NCBI GenBank assembly: GCA_013396995.1
Contig: VWZP01007499.1
Location: 64,685 to 128,684 of the forward strand
DNA: 64,000 nucleotides
Reading direction: 5' to 3'
Source: Dicaeum eximium
Taxonomy: Eukaryota > Chordata > Aves > Passeriformes > Dicaeidae
Made by a program: the position numbers and the translations under genes
Shown here: positions 1 through 51,600 of the stretch, one piece after another
How positions within the stretch are numbered: the stretch's first letter is position 1
Layout: the number at the start of each line of letters is the position of its first letter
The notes under the pieces: generated by a model
Told to the model about the DNA's origin: nothing
Databases searched by the model: none
Seen by the model: only the letters and a program-made list of their open reading frames with translations

Positions 1-36939
<36,939 letters not shown>

Positions 36940-39900
36940 CTGAAATAAAATTATTAGAAAAGTGGTTTTAGTACAGCTAAATCTTTTATTCCTAAAGCAG
37001 AACAGCCAAAGGAAGCAATCTGTAGAAACATGGAGATTTACTGGAAATAATAAAGTACTAAAAAGACAAAACCTGAGTCAGACTAGTGCAGGAGAAAATG
37101 TAGATACATGTAATTAGTGCTTTTGACACCAAAGTTTTCATAGTTTTCAACAATGATACTTAGATAAATTGCAACAAATTGCACCCCTTTGTGACTAAGC
37201 TTGTTTTTCCCAAATCAGCTTTTGCTACCCAAAGGAAGTCTGCAGGTGAAAGCATCATAAAAACTACTCTGTGCACGTTACCAATACATATGACAAGGCT
37301 GAGTCCAGAAAAACACTTGTCTCTTTTTGCCTTGTTTAAAGAGAAACTGTACACTGGGTCCTAACAACTACACAAGAGTAAGAGAATTCATGGATACCAA
37401 GGGCAGCAATTCAGGATTAGAACTTGAGAGCCCTAGCTGCAGCTAATAACTACTGGAAATCTCTTTGAATCCCTAAGAAAAAAAATGCTGACATACTGTA
37501 CAAAGAATGGACTTTAAGCACAGAAGTTATATATACAAAAAGTAAACAGTCAAGCAGCTTGGTAAATTAATTATCTCAATGACAGTTATTTTATCATTAA
37601 AAATGTAACTTTCAGAACTTTCTACACTCCACTAAAGTCAATTTAAGATACCCACTGTAGCCTTGACAGTTAGGCTACAGGCTAGGTATGCAGTTGAAAA
37701 CCCATCATGAAACTAAGTCAAGATCAAAGCTGCCTAGATTTGCAGATTTTAACTGTGATGCAAAATGACAATACCAACTCAATAAAATCATAATAAAAAT
37801 ACTGCAACATCAGAAAATAATTTAAAAATATTAAAATAATTTTACTTTGTATTTGTGTATGCTAAAATATTTACCACGTGAATAAGCTTTTGTATAATTT
37901 TTGTCAGTAGACACTGAAGGTAAATCAGAAAGATTTTAAGGAAATAGTATTCCCACTGACCTCTGAGGAATATTTCACATTCATTAAATTAGTAATTATT
38001 TCATGAAGTGAGATATCAATGACATAACCATACCTTTAACGTGTTAGCAAACAAATTTTTTCTTAAGGATGCATTTCAGAAGAAATTAAAGATATTAGAG
38101 TTAATAAGGCAAATCATGCTGTAGTATATCCCATGCAAATACCATTCATGTCTGACTGAAGTTCAGGATATTCCAAGTACTACATATGTTACTGTTACAT
38201 GAACCACTGCCATAGCTCCCTCCTTATTACATAAACTCTTGAGTCAGTTAAGGAGTCAGCAAAAATCTTCCCTGCAGAGTCATTTGCTTTTAGGGTTTTT
38301 AAAGGACCAAAAATTACACCTAAATATGGTTGCTCTTATCTTTAAACTAAAAATCCTCATTTATATGAGTTAAGCTTCAACTGAGTATCTGCAAAGAAAG
38401 TAAAACCTTCTAAAACTGTTTATAACTTTTTAAATGTCATAGCTCCACACCATTTTAAAATCTAAATCCTAAGTTTTCTCTTCCCCTACATTTCCCTACC
38501 CTTTTATCCAACTTCTTTCCTTTAGCTTAAATGTTTTATCCAGATGAATCAAATCTGTAATCCAATCAATTTTAATTAACAGAGCCTGTGCATTTATGGT
38601 CAAGCCCAAAAAGAGCAGTTCAAAGACAGCCTTGACCTTCCCTTTTTCTGTTCAATCACTCACTCTTCAGAGAGCTCATTCAGAGAAGTAGGAGGATTCT
38701 ACATTGGCTTTCCAGTCATTTTTCAAACTGAGCAGGGTCAGATGAATACTAGATCTGGTGCAGGAGAAAACAGCAGGTGCACATAGCCAAGGATGCCACA
38801 TTTCTACACTGGCAGAAGCTACACTGCTGTAGCTTGTCTAATAAATGCTAGAGCTAATTTCCTGATATTTGTCGGTCTGAGTAAAAGCTTGAGCTTAAAA
38901 CAGTTTTTGTTACTGAAATAAAATTTCATAAAAACATTTAATAAGATGAAGTAAAAATCCCTATACAGAAACATGTACTCAAATATGGTACTCAAAATAC
39001 AATCTGCAAATTATTCTGGACTTGTCCATTCTACCAAGACTGAATAGCTACCTAAGCATTAAAACAAAAAGCTGTATATATCATAAAATAATTCATGATG
39101 TTCCATAGTGTTATATGGGATGTATACACTTAACCTTATGCTTTTTATTAAAGCCATGTCCCGGCCAAGCTGAACAATATGAATATCCTAGATGCTCTCC
39201 TCTGTTAATATCTACTTTATTAAAATGTGTTAAAACAGTTCTGCTAAACACAGAAAATCTCAAAGTTCAAGAATCTACTTCCTTTCTTCCCTCTCTGAAA
39301 AATATTTAGGTATGTATAAAAAGACCTTTGCAAACTGAAATGGTAATAATTTCTTCAGTGTTGACAACAGTCACAAAGTTCTCACAAATGTCTTATTAAG
39401 CATTTCACAAGAAACCAGGATTCAAATTACCTTTAAGTGATGATGTAATTTTTCCCTACGTCAGTGCAAGGATCAACTTCACTTTACTAAATTCTGAGCT
39501 CTTTATGTTGTTATTAAATTTAACCAGGTTCCACCTCTTCAAAGAAGAATCCTCCTTTCTTATCTCACCCCAAACTATCAAGTTTGCCAAGGAAAAGTTG
39601 AAAACAAAACAAAATAAATCCCTCAATAATTTCACAGCATCAGTTACAAAGGCTAAACCCTGCCTTCCTCCCACCCCAAGAAAAACCCAAACCTCCAACC
39701 AAACAACAGAAATACATTCCCCACCTCTAACACAAACACTTTATTCTCTTTAAGATAGTCCTAGTATTGAAGGAGGATGCTGCACTATTTGTCAATCCAT
39801 TGCGTGTAACAGCACTGTAATATTAAATCTCAGCTATAATAACCAGACTGTAATAGACTCTTCAGTATGATTCCTTTATGCTACATAAGTACCAACTGTT

Positions 39901-42649
39901 TACAGACAGCTGTACAGACCTCAATCCTCCAAACATTCCTTTTGTTTCCTGCAGAGAGAATGTATGGCCTGGAATTTCAGTGTAGAGAAGAAGCTTTGCA
40001 AATTAGCTTGTACATGAGCTTTACTCGTCTTAAATTCTAATCTCAACGGTCTGGCATACAGCTACTATGCAAACAGCAGAACCGTTTAGCATAAACACAC
40101 ATCTTGCTCTAAATATACAAGAAATTTAAAAATAACAAACAGAGCTTTTCTATTACTGAAAAACTGTCATGCAAATGCTCATATGTTATAATCAGTTGCA
40201 ACGGCTAATTTCATGTTTCAAAACAACTTGGATCTGTAGTTATAGGCTAGAAAGGTATACTTTGATCACAGAAAAAGGTTTTCAGGAATTCAAAATGCTT
40301 CCTTAATGTCACAAAGTCACAGGTAGTATACATCAACAATAACAATCTTCTAAATGTCTCTTTTAGTTTCAATACCAACTGAAAAATTAGGTCCTGACAA
40401 AGAAAGATGCAGCTAGTATGTACAAAAAATAATTAAGGCAACTAATTAAATGAAAGACCAGAATTGAATTACTAATGAAACAAACAATGTATATGGGATA
40501 GAAAAGTTTGAAAAAAAGTCTTTAAAAAGCCCATTAAGTACTATGTTGAAGCCTTGGTAAAGATGGAGTAATAAGGAAAACTGCCTTCTGTACACATGTG
40601 GAAAGATGCTCCACACTGCTAGTGTGGCACCCTGAACTGGTCTTACCCATTGGACACGTGAACCAAAATATTCAAGAAACTGAAATGCAGTGAAACCCAT
40701 TTACAGCCACTCCTGGCCTTTCATCTTGGATCACTCCTCTGTTCATGGAGGCTTAACTTAAATTAAAGAAAGAAATAAATGGAACAATAAATACATTTTC
40801 AAAAAGCTACACACCCCAAACAAAACCAACACCACCATCACTCCCCAAAAGCAACAAAAGACACACATATACACACCTTTGGTGAATAGCTAGAGCAACA
40901 GGATGCCAAGTATTGAAAAATAGGAAGAAGCATAGGCAACCAGAGACAGACATGCATAGACTGGCTACTTTTTGAAGGGCAAGTAATTTCAATGTTTCCT
41001 GAAAGCTTGGTTATTTTAAGGACTTTTTGATTGGGAAATCAAAAGATCGTATCTCTTTGAAAATCAAATTAACATATTACACATTCTGTTCCTCTGACAG
41101 CAATAAGTCACTTTGTTCCATTCAAGTCTGTGAGAAAAAGTTATACGAAGAGGCGTAATATTTTTGTCCATGAAAAATATTTTTTTAGTAACAACACAGG
41201 TTTTTATTCAGCCCAGTGATTTTTAGGCTTGTTTTCAGATATTTGAGAAAAAATACTAACAAAAGGAAGCCTACACTAGGTACATCAAGAGGCTTGTATA
41301 ATTTACTATAAACAGTAGCCCTGAATGGGCTTAGAGTATACCAGTAACTGGTTAATGTAACAGTATAAAACATCTAGCTCATTTGGATATTTTGGCTCCC
41401 TTTACCAGGACCCAATAAATATGCCAAAATATATATTAAGCCAATGTCTGGCAAAACGTGACATGTGCAGACAGGAACTATCACAGTCCAACTATCAGTT
41501 CCCTCCTCATCCTTTTGTTCAGCTGAAGAGCAAGCAGGTACCATTTCTACCACAGCTCTTCCCCTCACCTTTCTGGAAACTATCCTTCTAACAGCATTAC
41601 TAATGAGGGACTGACATCATGAGCTTGCACCATTTCTGTTTGCCCAAACACCACCCATTATGATGCAAGACAGACATGCTCTTCCTGCTCATTCACTTGT
41701 ACTCCCTTTCCCTCTTTGCAATACTATTAACAACAACACCCTAGATAATCATGAGACAAAATCCTGACTGTAACAAGGATTTTGCACTATTGAATATTCC
41801 AATTTGTATTACCTTAAGTGAGAATCATTGCATATAGTCTCTCTTTGTGCCTATTTAGACATGATTCTTGCCCTAAATTCAAGGAGTAAGGAACTCATGA
41901 CAACTCACAAACTTGTGGTGCCAATCAAAAGCTGCAACCTTTTCAAAAAGATACCATCTTATTAGAAAATCTTTTGCAAGCCTATAGCTTGAATCTATTC
42001 CTGATACAGTTACTTGAAAATCCAATCCATTTATGAAGCCTAATAGCAGGCAGTATTTTAATCCCATAAAAGGTTGCTCCTGAGCAGGGCCAAAAGCATT
42101 TTAGCTTGACTCTGCTGCTGCTGGCACATACAGTGGAGCCTGGTGCCACGCACTGCAATGAAAATCCTGCTTAGAACTTAACAAAGCTGCTGCTGCAGAT
42201 GCCTCAAGTAACGTACCACTCATTTACTCATCTCATAGATGTTCACTTACTAAATTTCTGTCCCAATAATTATCCTAAGTAGTTTCTGAAAATGACAAAC
42301 ACAATGACCTGCTACAAAGCTCTGCTCAAACTTTTAGTGTACAGCAACAAACTGCCTTAAACTGGATTTCATGTCTGAGTGTTTTGCCAGTGTCATCAGC
42401 AATCTTTTCAGGTTGGGTTTGTTTTTTTCTCCCCTGGTCCTGAGGACACCACGATTTCCAATTCAACAATTAAACCAAATTATTGTCAGAACTGATGCTT
42501 GCAGCTGAATCCTTCAAAAACAACATTTGCATTTTCCATCCTCACCTTGTCTACCTCAGAAACTGACTGACTATCTCACATAAGGCTTCCAGTGAAACAT
42601 TGCACGTTATTCTCACCGTTATTTGTTTGAATTCTGGTATATTGTGACC

Positions 42650-42990
42650 ACCTAATAGGACAGGCTGGCAAATTAAGACTCTTAATGCTGTACTTGGCCA
42701 GCATGCCAGATGAATATGAAACTCCAACAGCTGTGCTTTTCAAACTCCTGGTGGAGTGTCCCACAGTGTGCATGCAGGGTACTATCCCAACCAGTCTGTG
42801 CTGGCCTGTTTGGAATGAGGTCCTATGTGGGCCCATCAGACTTTACACACCATACCAGGGGTTCTACCACCCAGCCTCCACCCTGATAGATTCTGTCACA
42901 CTTCAGGAGAATTTTGAGCAAACTCAGAAGGCCCTGTGCAGATTAAACAGCCCAAGCCCTTTATACATAATGACATACAAACAATAATTG
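42650..42990. other. Unidentified GC-richer block, open on both strands
   Basis: About 340 bases less AT-rich than the surroundings, with a 100-codon plus-strand open frame (42685-42987) overlapped by an 86-codon minus-strand frame. I recognise neither protein. It could be an old repeat remnant, a processed-sequence insertion or a conserved non-coding element. No function is claimed. Confidence 0.3.
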
Positions 42991-44585
42991 CATTTAAATG
43001 GCATTTAAATATGTTAAACTTTTGTGTCACATTTTGTAACATGAGACTATATGACAGATGGTCCAATTTGTAGTTTGGCTGAAATTTGCTTATAAAATTC
43101 TTATCCTACCAAGAAACCTTTGCAAACAGAGGAAACCCAAATACATGTCTTCATGAAGTTCTGAACCTTTTCTCAGAAAATCTTCATTAATCTTTGTTGG
43201 AAGAAGTGTAAAAGTTATGAGCATCAGCAACCCTCCCAATTTCACTTTTTAGACATTACAGGGAAAAAACGATTCAATGCTTCAAAGAAAAAAGTCAATG
43301 AAAATACCTTGTAAGTATCTATAGGAACACCAAGAAGAAAGAAATTAAGATACTATTTCATGTTTTCATGCTAATAATGCTCTAGTTTAGAAGGGAAATA
43401 ATAAAAGATACATGATAGCCAACTAAAGTGCTTATGCTGGAGAGCAGTTTCAAAAGACTGAGGTGGCTGGAGGATGACATCAGTCTCTGAAGAAACTGCA
43501 CTACCAGCAACTCCAACAGAGTCTAGATAAATACACTGCTATGTAAGCTTGCCTTAATTTATTTTTCAATTTTATTTAAATGGAATCTCCACAGCTGTGG
43601 TCCAAACTTCCTTTACATAGACTAACTCTTCTACTGCATTCTCACTGCTTCCCAAAAACAATTCAAATCCAGCATCACCTTTTACTGCTTCAGTGGCTGC
43701 TTCATCAGACCCTCTGGGCTTCACATCCAGGAATATCTGAGCTGTACAATTACTAACAGTATTAATTCTCCAGTCTTTATCTTTTCAACAAAGGCAATTC
43801 CCAGACGTACTTCTCTTACTAACACTACAGTCACTCTGTTTCCATCTAGGATGACAGCTCATCAAAATCTCAAGTATAATTGCAGTCTGAGTTTAGCTCT
43901 TCAAGCAAAACATCAGAACCCTCTAGATTTGTTATTATCTCCATCACGTTTTCATGAATTCTTGAAAAACCTCCAAGTTAATCTATTTTGAGAAATAATC
44001 TACAGAACTGTCTAGATTTCTCCACAGTGCCTGAACACAAAGAGTATCTGAATGGCAAAGATGGACTAACATAGATGGCACCACAAGTTAGGAACTCCTG
44101 TAGGCCCATGCAGGAAATTTTAGCTAAGCATTGTGTGCTGAGCCCATAGCACAGCACAACATACTACTGCCAACACCAGGCACCTTATTTCAGTCCATCA
44201 CTGAAATTCCAAATACCAACACATTATGAAAGCCACTACAACAATTTCAAGTATCCATGTATCCACTACAAAGCTGGCAGCAATACAAATGAATGTCTCT
44301 ACACTACAATATGTGTTGTAACAGGAATAATAAAATTTGCAACTAAATACAGCTTCTGACATAGCATTAGTTATAAATAGCATGTCTTGTAAAACAGAGT
44401 CTGCACAGAATGCAAAAACTTTCCCTCACTGAACACTATTTAGGTCACTAAGTGAAGTATCAAGGTAAATACTAAAATAAAAATAATTTGTTTATATGGA
44501 TTCCTTCACAAGCACATCCTAGGACTGGGTGGTGTTTTGCCAACAGATGTATTTATCTAAGAAGTGTATTTAACAAGAACATAAT

Positions 44586-44599
44586 TTATATATATTTAT

Positions 44600-44632
<33 letters not shown>
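44586..44632. repeat. CA/TA microsatellite
   Basis: TATATATTTATA followed by about twelve CA units and a TATATATA tail. Simple-sequence repeat in intron 3, likely length-polymorphic. Confidence 0.9.
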
Positions 44633-45940
44633 AAACACATACCTATTTTAAACAAATATCAGAACAAAGTTATCCTTCCTACACAATGTGATAACGTAGA
44701 GCATGTTTTAAAGATGGGGGTTTCCATTAAGAAACAGTGGCTTATATTTTGTCAAACACTAAAGCTAAAAATCTCTTAGATACTCCCAAGATTAGAAGCA
44801 AGCAAAAGCACAATAAACACATTATAGACTTTAAACACCAGAGACTAATGACCACATGGTCCACAAGTATTTCCTGAGACAAGCAACTACAAATATTAAG
44901 ACATTTAATGCATATACAGAAGTACACATTTAACGTATATCATGTAGGAAGTTGTGTAACTTTCATAATGGTGAACATAAATAGCTGTTAAACTGGCCTA
45001 TATAAGTAACCTACAAATATTTCATTACTCCATGGAGAAAACTATACATATTATAAATAAGCATAGCTTCCTTTGACTACTACTTCTCTTATTATTTAAC
45101 TATTATGAAATTTAAATTGGAGAAGTACTTTTTTTTGAGGGGGTGTGTGTGTTTAAGTAGCACAAAAGAAAGTGGAGAAAGAAACACTTGTTATAGCAAC
45201 ACAACATTACATGAGAGCACAAACTAAAGAGCTGTTCTTACTAAACAAAAAATTTCTATGGCAATTCTGTCTTAGGGGTTTTTTTTTTTCCAAATTCAGG
45301 ATGCAAGCTGGCCTTGTAGTACATATGATTAAGAAAGCGATTCCCTTTTTTTTTAGTTTCACAGTTCCATTATCAAACATGCAAATAGAGAGAGGTAGTA
45401 TTTTTTCACAAAAACAGTCTACTTTCAGACTTTCAGGGACTTCATTACTGTTTCCAGAGAAACCTGACTAGGGGGTTTTGTATGCAAGGGTAAATTCATT
45501 AATTTTCTGCCTGCCTGCTAAGAATTACACCAAAGTTATTTTCACAACAATAATGCCCTGAATTTATCCCACCACGATTTCCCAGTTCTTTGACTTTCTC
45601 TCAAACCATTATAAATTACACATCTCACTATATTATCACAGATGGTAATAACAAGACATTGACTTGTCTTGTCAATGCAGAATAAATCTATCCTACAAAG
45701 GCATAATCTGGCCAAATACCAAAATACTGGAATGGCCACACATCACATGCTTACAATTACAAATACACACTTACTCAGAACACTTTGCTATACTGGAATC
45801 TGGCTCATCTGCAAAGACTTGCATACTCCTTTTCAACTGCAAATACTTAGCTTTCACATTTTTGAAATTTAGGAATATTACACACTTTTCGAACTGCATT
45901 AATAAGAAAAATACTCTTTGAACTTAATGTAATTAAAATT

Positions 45941-46039
45941 ATTAAAAATTTGTAACACCTCACATTTAAAAACATTAAAAATATCTAATTTTTAAAAAAT
46001 AATTGAAAATATTAAAAATTTGTAACCCCTCATATTTGT
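45941..46039. repeat. Direct repeat, 70-base period
   Basis: ATTAAAAATTTGTAACACCT at 45941 recurs as ATTAAAAATTTGTAACCCCT at 46011, each followed by CACATTT or CATATTT. The matching part is about 29 bases with two differences, and the spacer is AT-rich. It looks like an old local duplication. Confidence 0.75.
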
Positions 46040-48489
46040 GTATTTTGTTACAAGTCTGCCAACAGAAATGCTGCTTATGGATATTAATCAAACAGCACTG
46101 ACAAAAAACATGTCAGCTGTTTCTAGAATGAGGTGTGGAAGTCCAGACTACACACAGTCAAAGTACTTTCTTAATTATTGGAAAATGGCCCTTTCCCCCT
46201 GGCCTATTATTAATCCATACTCTTTGCTACATTCTGGCAGTGCTTTGACAAGAAGGGCCAATAGGTTCCCACAGTAAGCCTGGTAATTAGAAGGATATTA
46301 TCCAAGAGCACAATAATTGTAGATTTAAATCTCATGAAAACAGCAGCCTAGAAATAGCTTTTCTAGATTTTGGCAATTGCTCTAGACACCATGGTAAACA
46401 TTTCCACAATACTTCTTTCAGTGTTATTCAACAGTTACTAAAAAAACCCCAGAACCATAAAACACAGCATAAAAATATTGAATTTACTGATTCCTAACGC
46501 TTGTAGTCTGTTTCTTAAACTTACTAAATCTACAAGCATTTATTTAAAACTTATTGCCATGCCATTTTTTCACCTTACACAGCTATCTGTAATTTCACCA
46601 TTACTTTCTGCACAGATCTGGCAACTTTAACAGTTGCACTTTTTTGCCTTCATCACAAACCAGTCTTTTCCTGCAATTAAATTTATTTACAATTTCTCTG
46701 CCGGTATTCCATGCTCTGACCACATAATCAAAGTACATGTACTAGTTTACATGTCCTTATTTATGTGGTACATCAAACAAAAATATGAACATTAATTAAT
46801 TGTTGAACACTTTACCAGGGATCAAATATTCATGAAAAAAATAAGAATGTAATAAAAAATAAATCTGGATACGAGGATCCTGCTGGGATTCTGCACACTA
46901 GGAACATAAATTCTTTAAGGTCCAAGTAGAGAGAGAAAAGCCGCCTTGGGAGCGAGTACTTTCTTTGTAGCAAAGTCTTCCCTGAAATCAGTTTGTAAAA
47001 ACGAATGCAATCGGACCTTCATAAAAACACTCCAGCTAAAAATATCTCTATGCTTTGAACAGATACAAACTTACCCACACGGAAAGTAAAATAATGACTA
47101 ATTTTACATTTTTTGATCACCTAACAATATTTAAAGTATCCCAGTGCATTCTGAGATGCAGCCAAGTGCAAATTTAGAAATTATGATAAAGAAGCAACAT
47201 ATTGATTGAGCTGTCTAAAGTTGTAGAGGCTACACATCTGTATCAGTAAAATCAACAGTGCTGTGAGCATTCCTGTGCATAGAAATGAACTGCCTTTACC
47301 ATTAAACTGTTAAAAAAGTGCCCGAAACAACTTCTGTCCAGGCCAATTAGCATTCTTTCAAGCAATCTGAAGGCACCATTCAGAGAGCCACCCTCGGTAA
47401 GGGGACCATTCCTATAAGTAACTTTGGATATAACTACCCTGTTTTGGGGCTAGGACTACAGACGTGAGCTGTGTTATGTCAATTAGCCTCAGACACACTT
47501 AATTCACTAATATAGCTATAGCCAAAGAATCACTGAATACTACACAGATGGCCTCTAGCTTAACACTAATTCTGATAAAGCATGAGGAAAGCAGAATAAC
47601 AGATGAAGTGTCACTCCTTCAGAAAACATTTTAGAATAACTGACACAATAATCATGAAGAATTTATAAGCATTTTCTTTTTGCTTTTTATAATTCTAATG
47701 TAAAGCCATTAGAACATACACAAAGATAAAAGAAAGACAAAAAATGGGCATGATGAATATAGATAAAGCCCAAAGATCAGATTTCCTGTTGGAAAATATC
47801 CATCTCAGGCACTGAAGATAATCATTGCAAATTGCTTTAAAGGCAGAAGGAAGAGAATTTTGGAGTATTAGAATGAAAAAATAAACCAACAGCTCTACTT
47901 TTAACAAATTACAAATCTAACAAATTACTCAACAAGAATGCTATTGTGAAATACATAATAAAACCACTCCAACTCTAATCTTATATAAAACAGATACTAA
48001 AAATGTGTTGAGCATATTGGAAAAAAATTATTCTTTTATAGGAAGGCTAAAAAAATCCACCTCAGTATCAACTGTATTCAGGTATTAAGTATCAGAAAAT
48101 GCCTGGAGCATGTACAGTCCCTGCTGGTGGTCTGGGGTTTAGAGGAGATAAAACCTGATCCTCCACTGTGGATTAACCAGCCTTTTCAAATACTGCGTGA
48201 ACCCAGTAAGGCTTAGTGTGTTTCTAGTATTTTGAATGGAAATAACTTCTGGGACGATAAATGCCCTGCAATAAACATACTATGTACCTTTTCAAGAGAC
48301 ACAGGGCAGGGACTTCTAAGACTGAAGAAAGCTCATTATGGAAAGCAACAAAGTTACATGGTATCTGTATTAGGCAATATACGGGCAAGTAAACAAACAT
48401 TTTCCTAAACAATCATCCAAATGTTACCTCTTCTTACCTCAGAGCCTTCTACACTGTACATAAATTTGTGTAGTTCTAAAGGCTACCAT

Positions 48490-48626
48490 CAGGTTGGCTT
48501 TGAGCCACACCTTGATCTCGTAAAAGATGTCCCTGACCACGGCAAGTGGGTATGTGTGTAGGGTGTGTGTGCCATGGACAATATGGTCTTTAAACTCAAA
48601 GCATTCTATGATTCTGCATTATCACA
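48490..48626 (+). mobile_element. CR1 LINE 3' end fragment
   Basis: Reads GGTTGGCTTTGAGCC, then CTTGATCTCGTAAAAG and ends AAAGCATTCTATGATTCTGC. The TTCTATGATTCT ending is the signature CR1 terminal repeat, at the high-coordinate end, so the sense strand is plus, opposite to ARID2. Confidence 0.75.
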
Positions 48627-51600
48627 GCATATAATGCCTGGATTTGCTACTTCCATTTCCTTTACCCTTCCTTTTGACTTCTACAGTGTATAACATCTTG
48701 TTAAAATAACCAGATTTTTGAAAACCTAGCTATAAATTCAAAACAGCATACCTCCACAAAAAATTACATGTTATTTAAGTTTTCAGCTAAAACCAACATA
48801 TGGTGCTAATCCCTTTCTTTAAGTACTCAATATTCTGCAACCAGGTTACCTCAGTGTCACATAAGCTGTGGACACATTCCCAAGATTCTTCTTCAGACCA
48901 GTGTGACCTTCTACTAAGAGGCAGAGCTCATTTCTACAAAAGAGCAAACCTTCTCAGAAATAAATTTCAAACAAGAAACTAAAAATAAATCTTCAGTATT
49001 TTCTGCTCACACGTAACAGCCATGCTTTGCAACAGATGGGGGAAAGAGTAAATCCTTAAGTAGCATAGAAAGCATTAAGCCAGTGACAACATCCAATCCC
49101 CTGGAAAGACCGTAACACAAGAACAAACCACATAAAACACTTTCTTTAAGAACTACCTTAAGATGGTCAGTGAGCGGTTCAGTGAGCAGCTAAGTTTTAA
49201 ATTGTTAGCTACTGCTTTATGAAGTTATCTAGAAATAAACTGGCTGATGTTCTACTGTCATCAATAATGTATTTACAAGATTCCTCGAGTTAGCAGGCTG
49301 CAGAGGGAGCCGTACCTGCCAGCTGATGAGGGACAATGGTAAACCAGGGCACACTGAACTGCTGATGTCAGATCCCAAAGTAGTTCAACAGTAATTTCTC
49401 CTAACAGTCTGAAATCCATGTCTTACACAAGCTGTGCTCCACTTGATCAGTATGAGTATGGAATAGTGCCCATTTCCAGTTTTTGCATCACGTGTGCAGT
49501 TGCCCTCTGTCTTCACCACCAAATATGCAACTGAGCTTGTCTGGTAGTTTGGAGGGTGCTGTTTAGTTTGTTGTTTGGGTTTTTTTTAATGGACCAGAGT
49601 CTCTAATTCATGCCCCAAGTAATCTGAACATTTCTTCTGGTAGCCTCCTTTGGGAAAGATATGGAAAACATTATTAAATATTTTTAAAAGTTTTAAGCTC
49701 CTGAAAGCAGGGGTATGCCAGATGAATTACAACAAATTTATGCAAGATAGACAAGCAACTAACTACATTTCTGGGCAGCTAGTTTTTATAACACATGCCT
49801 GATTTAAAAACAACATACTGTGGCCACCACAGAAAGGAGATTGCTTTCAAGAAGAAAATATAAGTACCTTTAGAACTGTGTGCATCAAGGTGCATTCTAT
49901 CAACATAATCTCACAAGTATTTCGTCATGCTATAGGAAGACATAAAAAGAATCTGAAAAGATCAAAACAACCGAAGAAAGGGGTTTAAGACTGTAAAAAC
50001 CAGTGAGATATCGTGGAAGGAAGACACTGATTTAAGATCTAAAGTGGAGATTGGGAGAACTCTATACTCTCTTTTTAATGCACTAGGCTTTTAATAAGGG
50101 GGAAAGAACATTCAGAAAACAAATCAGAATTGAATTTCCCAAAGTTAGAAAGTAAATTTTTAAAAATGTAGCAAATCAGATCCTACATGAGAATAAAGCA
50201 CATGCCAGCCAAAGAGGAGAGGACAAGGAAGGCTTTGGGAAGAAGATGCAGGCAGCATGCACAGTGGCAGGGAAGAGAGGCCACACTGGCTGTGTGTGGT
50301 CAGCTGCAATGTGCCTGCAGTACCGCAGGTCAGTAGCTGACCCCATCAGAATGCACAGACAGAACTTTTCGTATGATACAGATTAAGAAGAGGTGAAGGA
50401 GAAATGAAATTACATTTACTTTCAAGGGAAACAGAGGAAGATTGTAAATTGTAACAGATGATGTAGAAGAGGCTGGAGAAAAAGCCTGATAATTTCCCTC
50501 CCAGCTGCTTAAAGTTACTATAACGGCATAATAGAATAGTCAGGTGAAGGTAAGCATCATATTCCTGGCTTCCTTCCCTTGCCCTGGCAATGACTGCTCT
50601 CTAAACATTAACAACTAGATCCATTTCACCATAAAAACTGTGAAGAGAGGGAAAAGAAAATAAAAACACTAAACCAGCAGTAATATCAAAACCATGTTTT
50701 GCCATAGGCCAATCAATTTTGTATAGGTGATTCTGCTTTTAAGTGGCATCTGTAAAAAGAGGACAATGATATGAAGTAATATACACAGGGCCTAGAAGAA
50801 CTAGATACTGCTCAACTGGAGTAGCTTATTGGACATAAATCTACATGATAAAAATGTCTCATCAAATGAACCTCCAAATCTTTTCAGGTTTGGAAAGCTA
50901 CTAAAAAGACTGATGGCAAAAATTGAAGTTTACAATGATTCCGAGTAGCTTTAATTCAAATCTCATGTCCTTCTAGACTATCAAATTTTGTAAAATCAAA
51001 CGCATACAGCTTTACAAGCACCTTTTCATCAGCAGTATCTTTGTAAGCAGTTGCTCATCTTTCCCAATATTCCTACCCAGTCCTGCATTCCCCCAGCAGA
51101 GTCTTCTGCCACATGGCATCATAAGAATTTACACATTAAACATGATCAAGCTAAGAAAATTCACAGTTGTTTAAAACAATTACTAGGGAGCATGAGAACA
51201 TCTGCCAGGATATTCTCTTTATACTTCCTCCCACCCCAGAAAAGGTGAGAGGAAGACAAAAAGATTGCTGGAAACATTTCTTCAGCTTCCTGTCTATGAT
51301 TACAAGCTTGTACTATCCTTGAGATGTTTTTTAAGTAAAATAACTGAAAAGTTTGAAGTGTAAAGACGATGAAAAGATGTTACATCATTTCAGGTTGGCA
51401 ACTGCTGACCAAACTAAGGAAACTATAAAAGACAACTTCAGTAATTTCATGATGCAACAAAAAACCCTGTTATAGCAGTGATAATATCATCCCTGCACTG
51501 TTTCTGCCTATGGGATGAGCATGAGCAGTATGAAACAGTGCATGAAGAGCCCTAGAACGGCAGTTGTTTTATTTTTAGCTATGTATACATCAAAATGATG

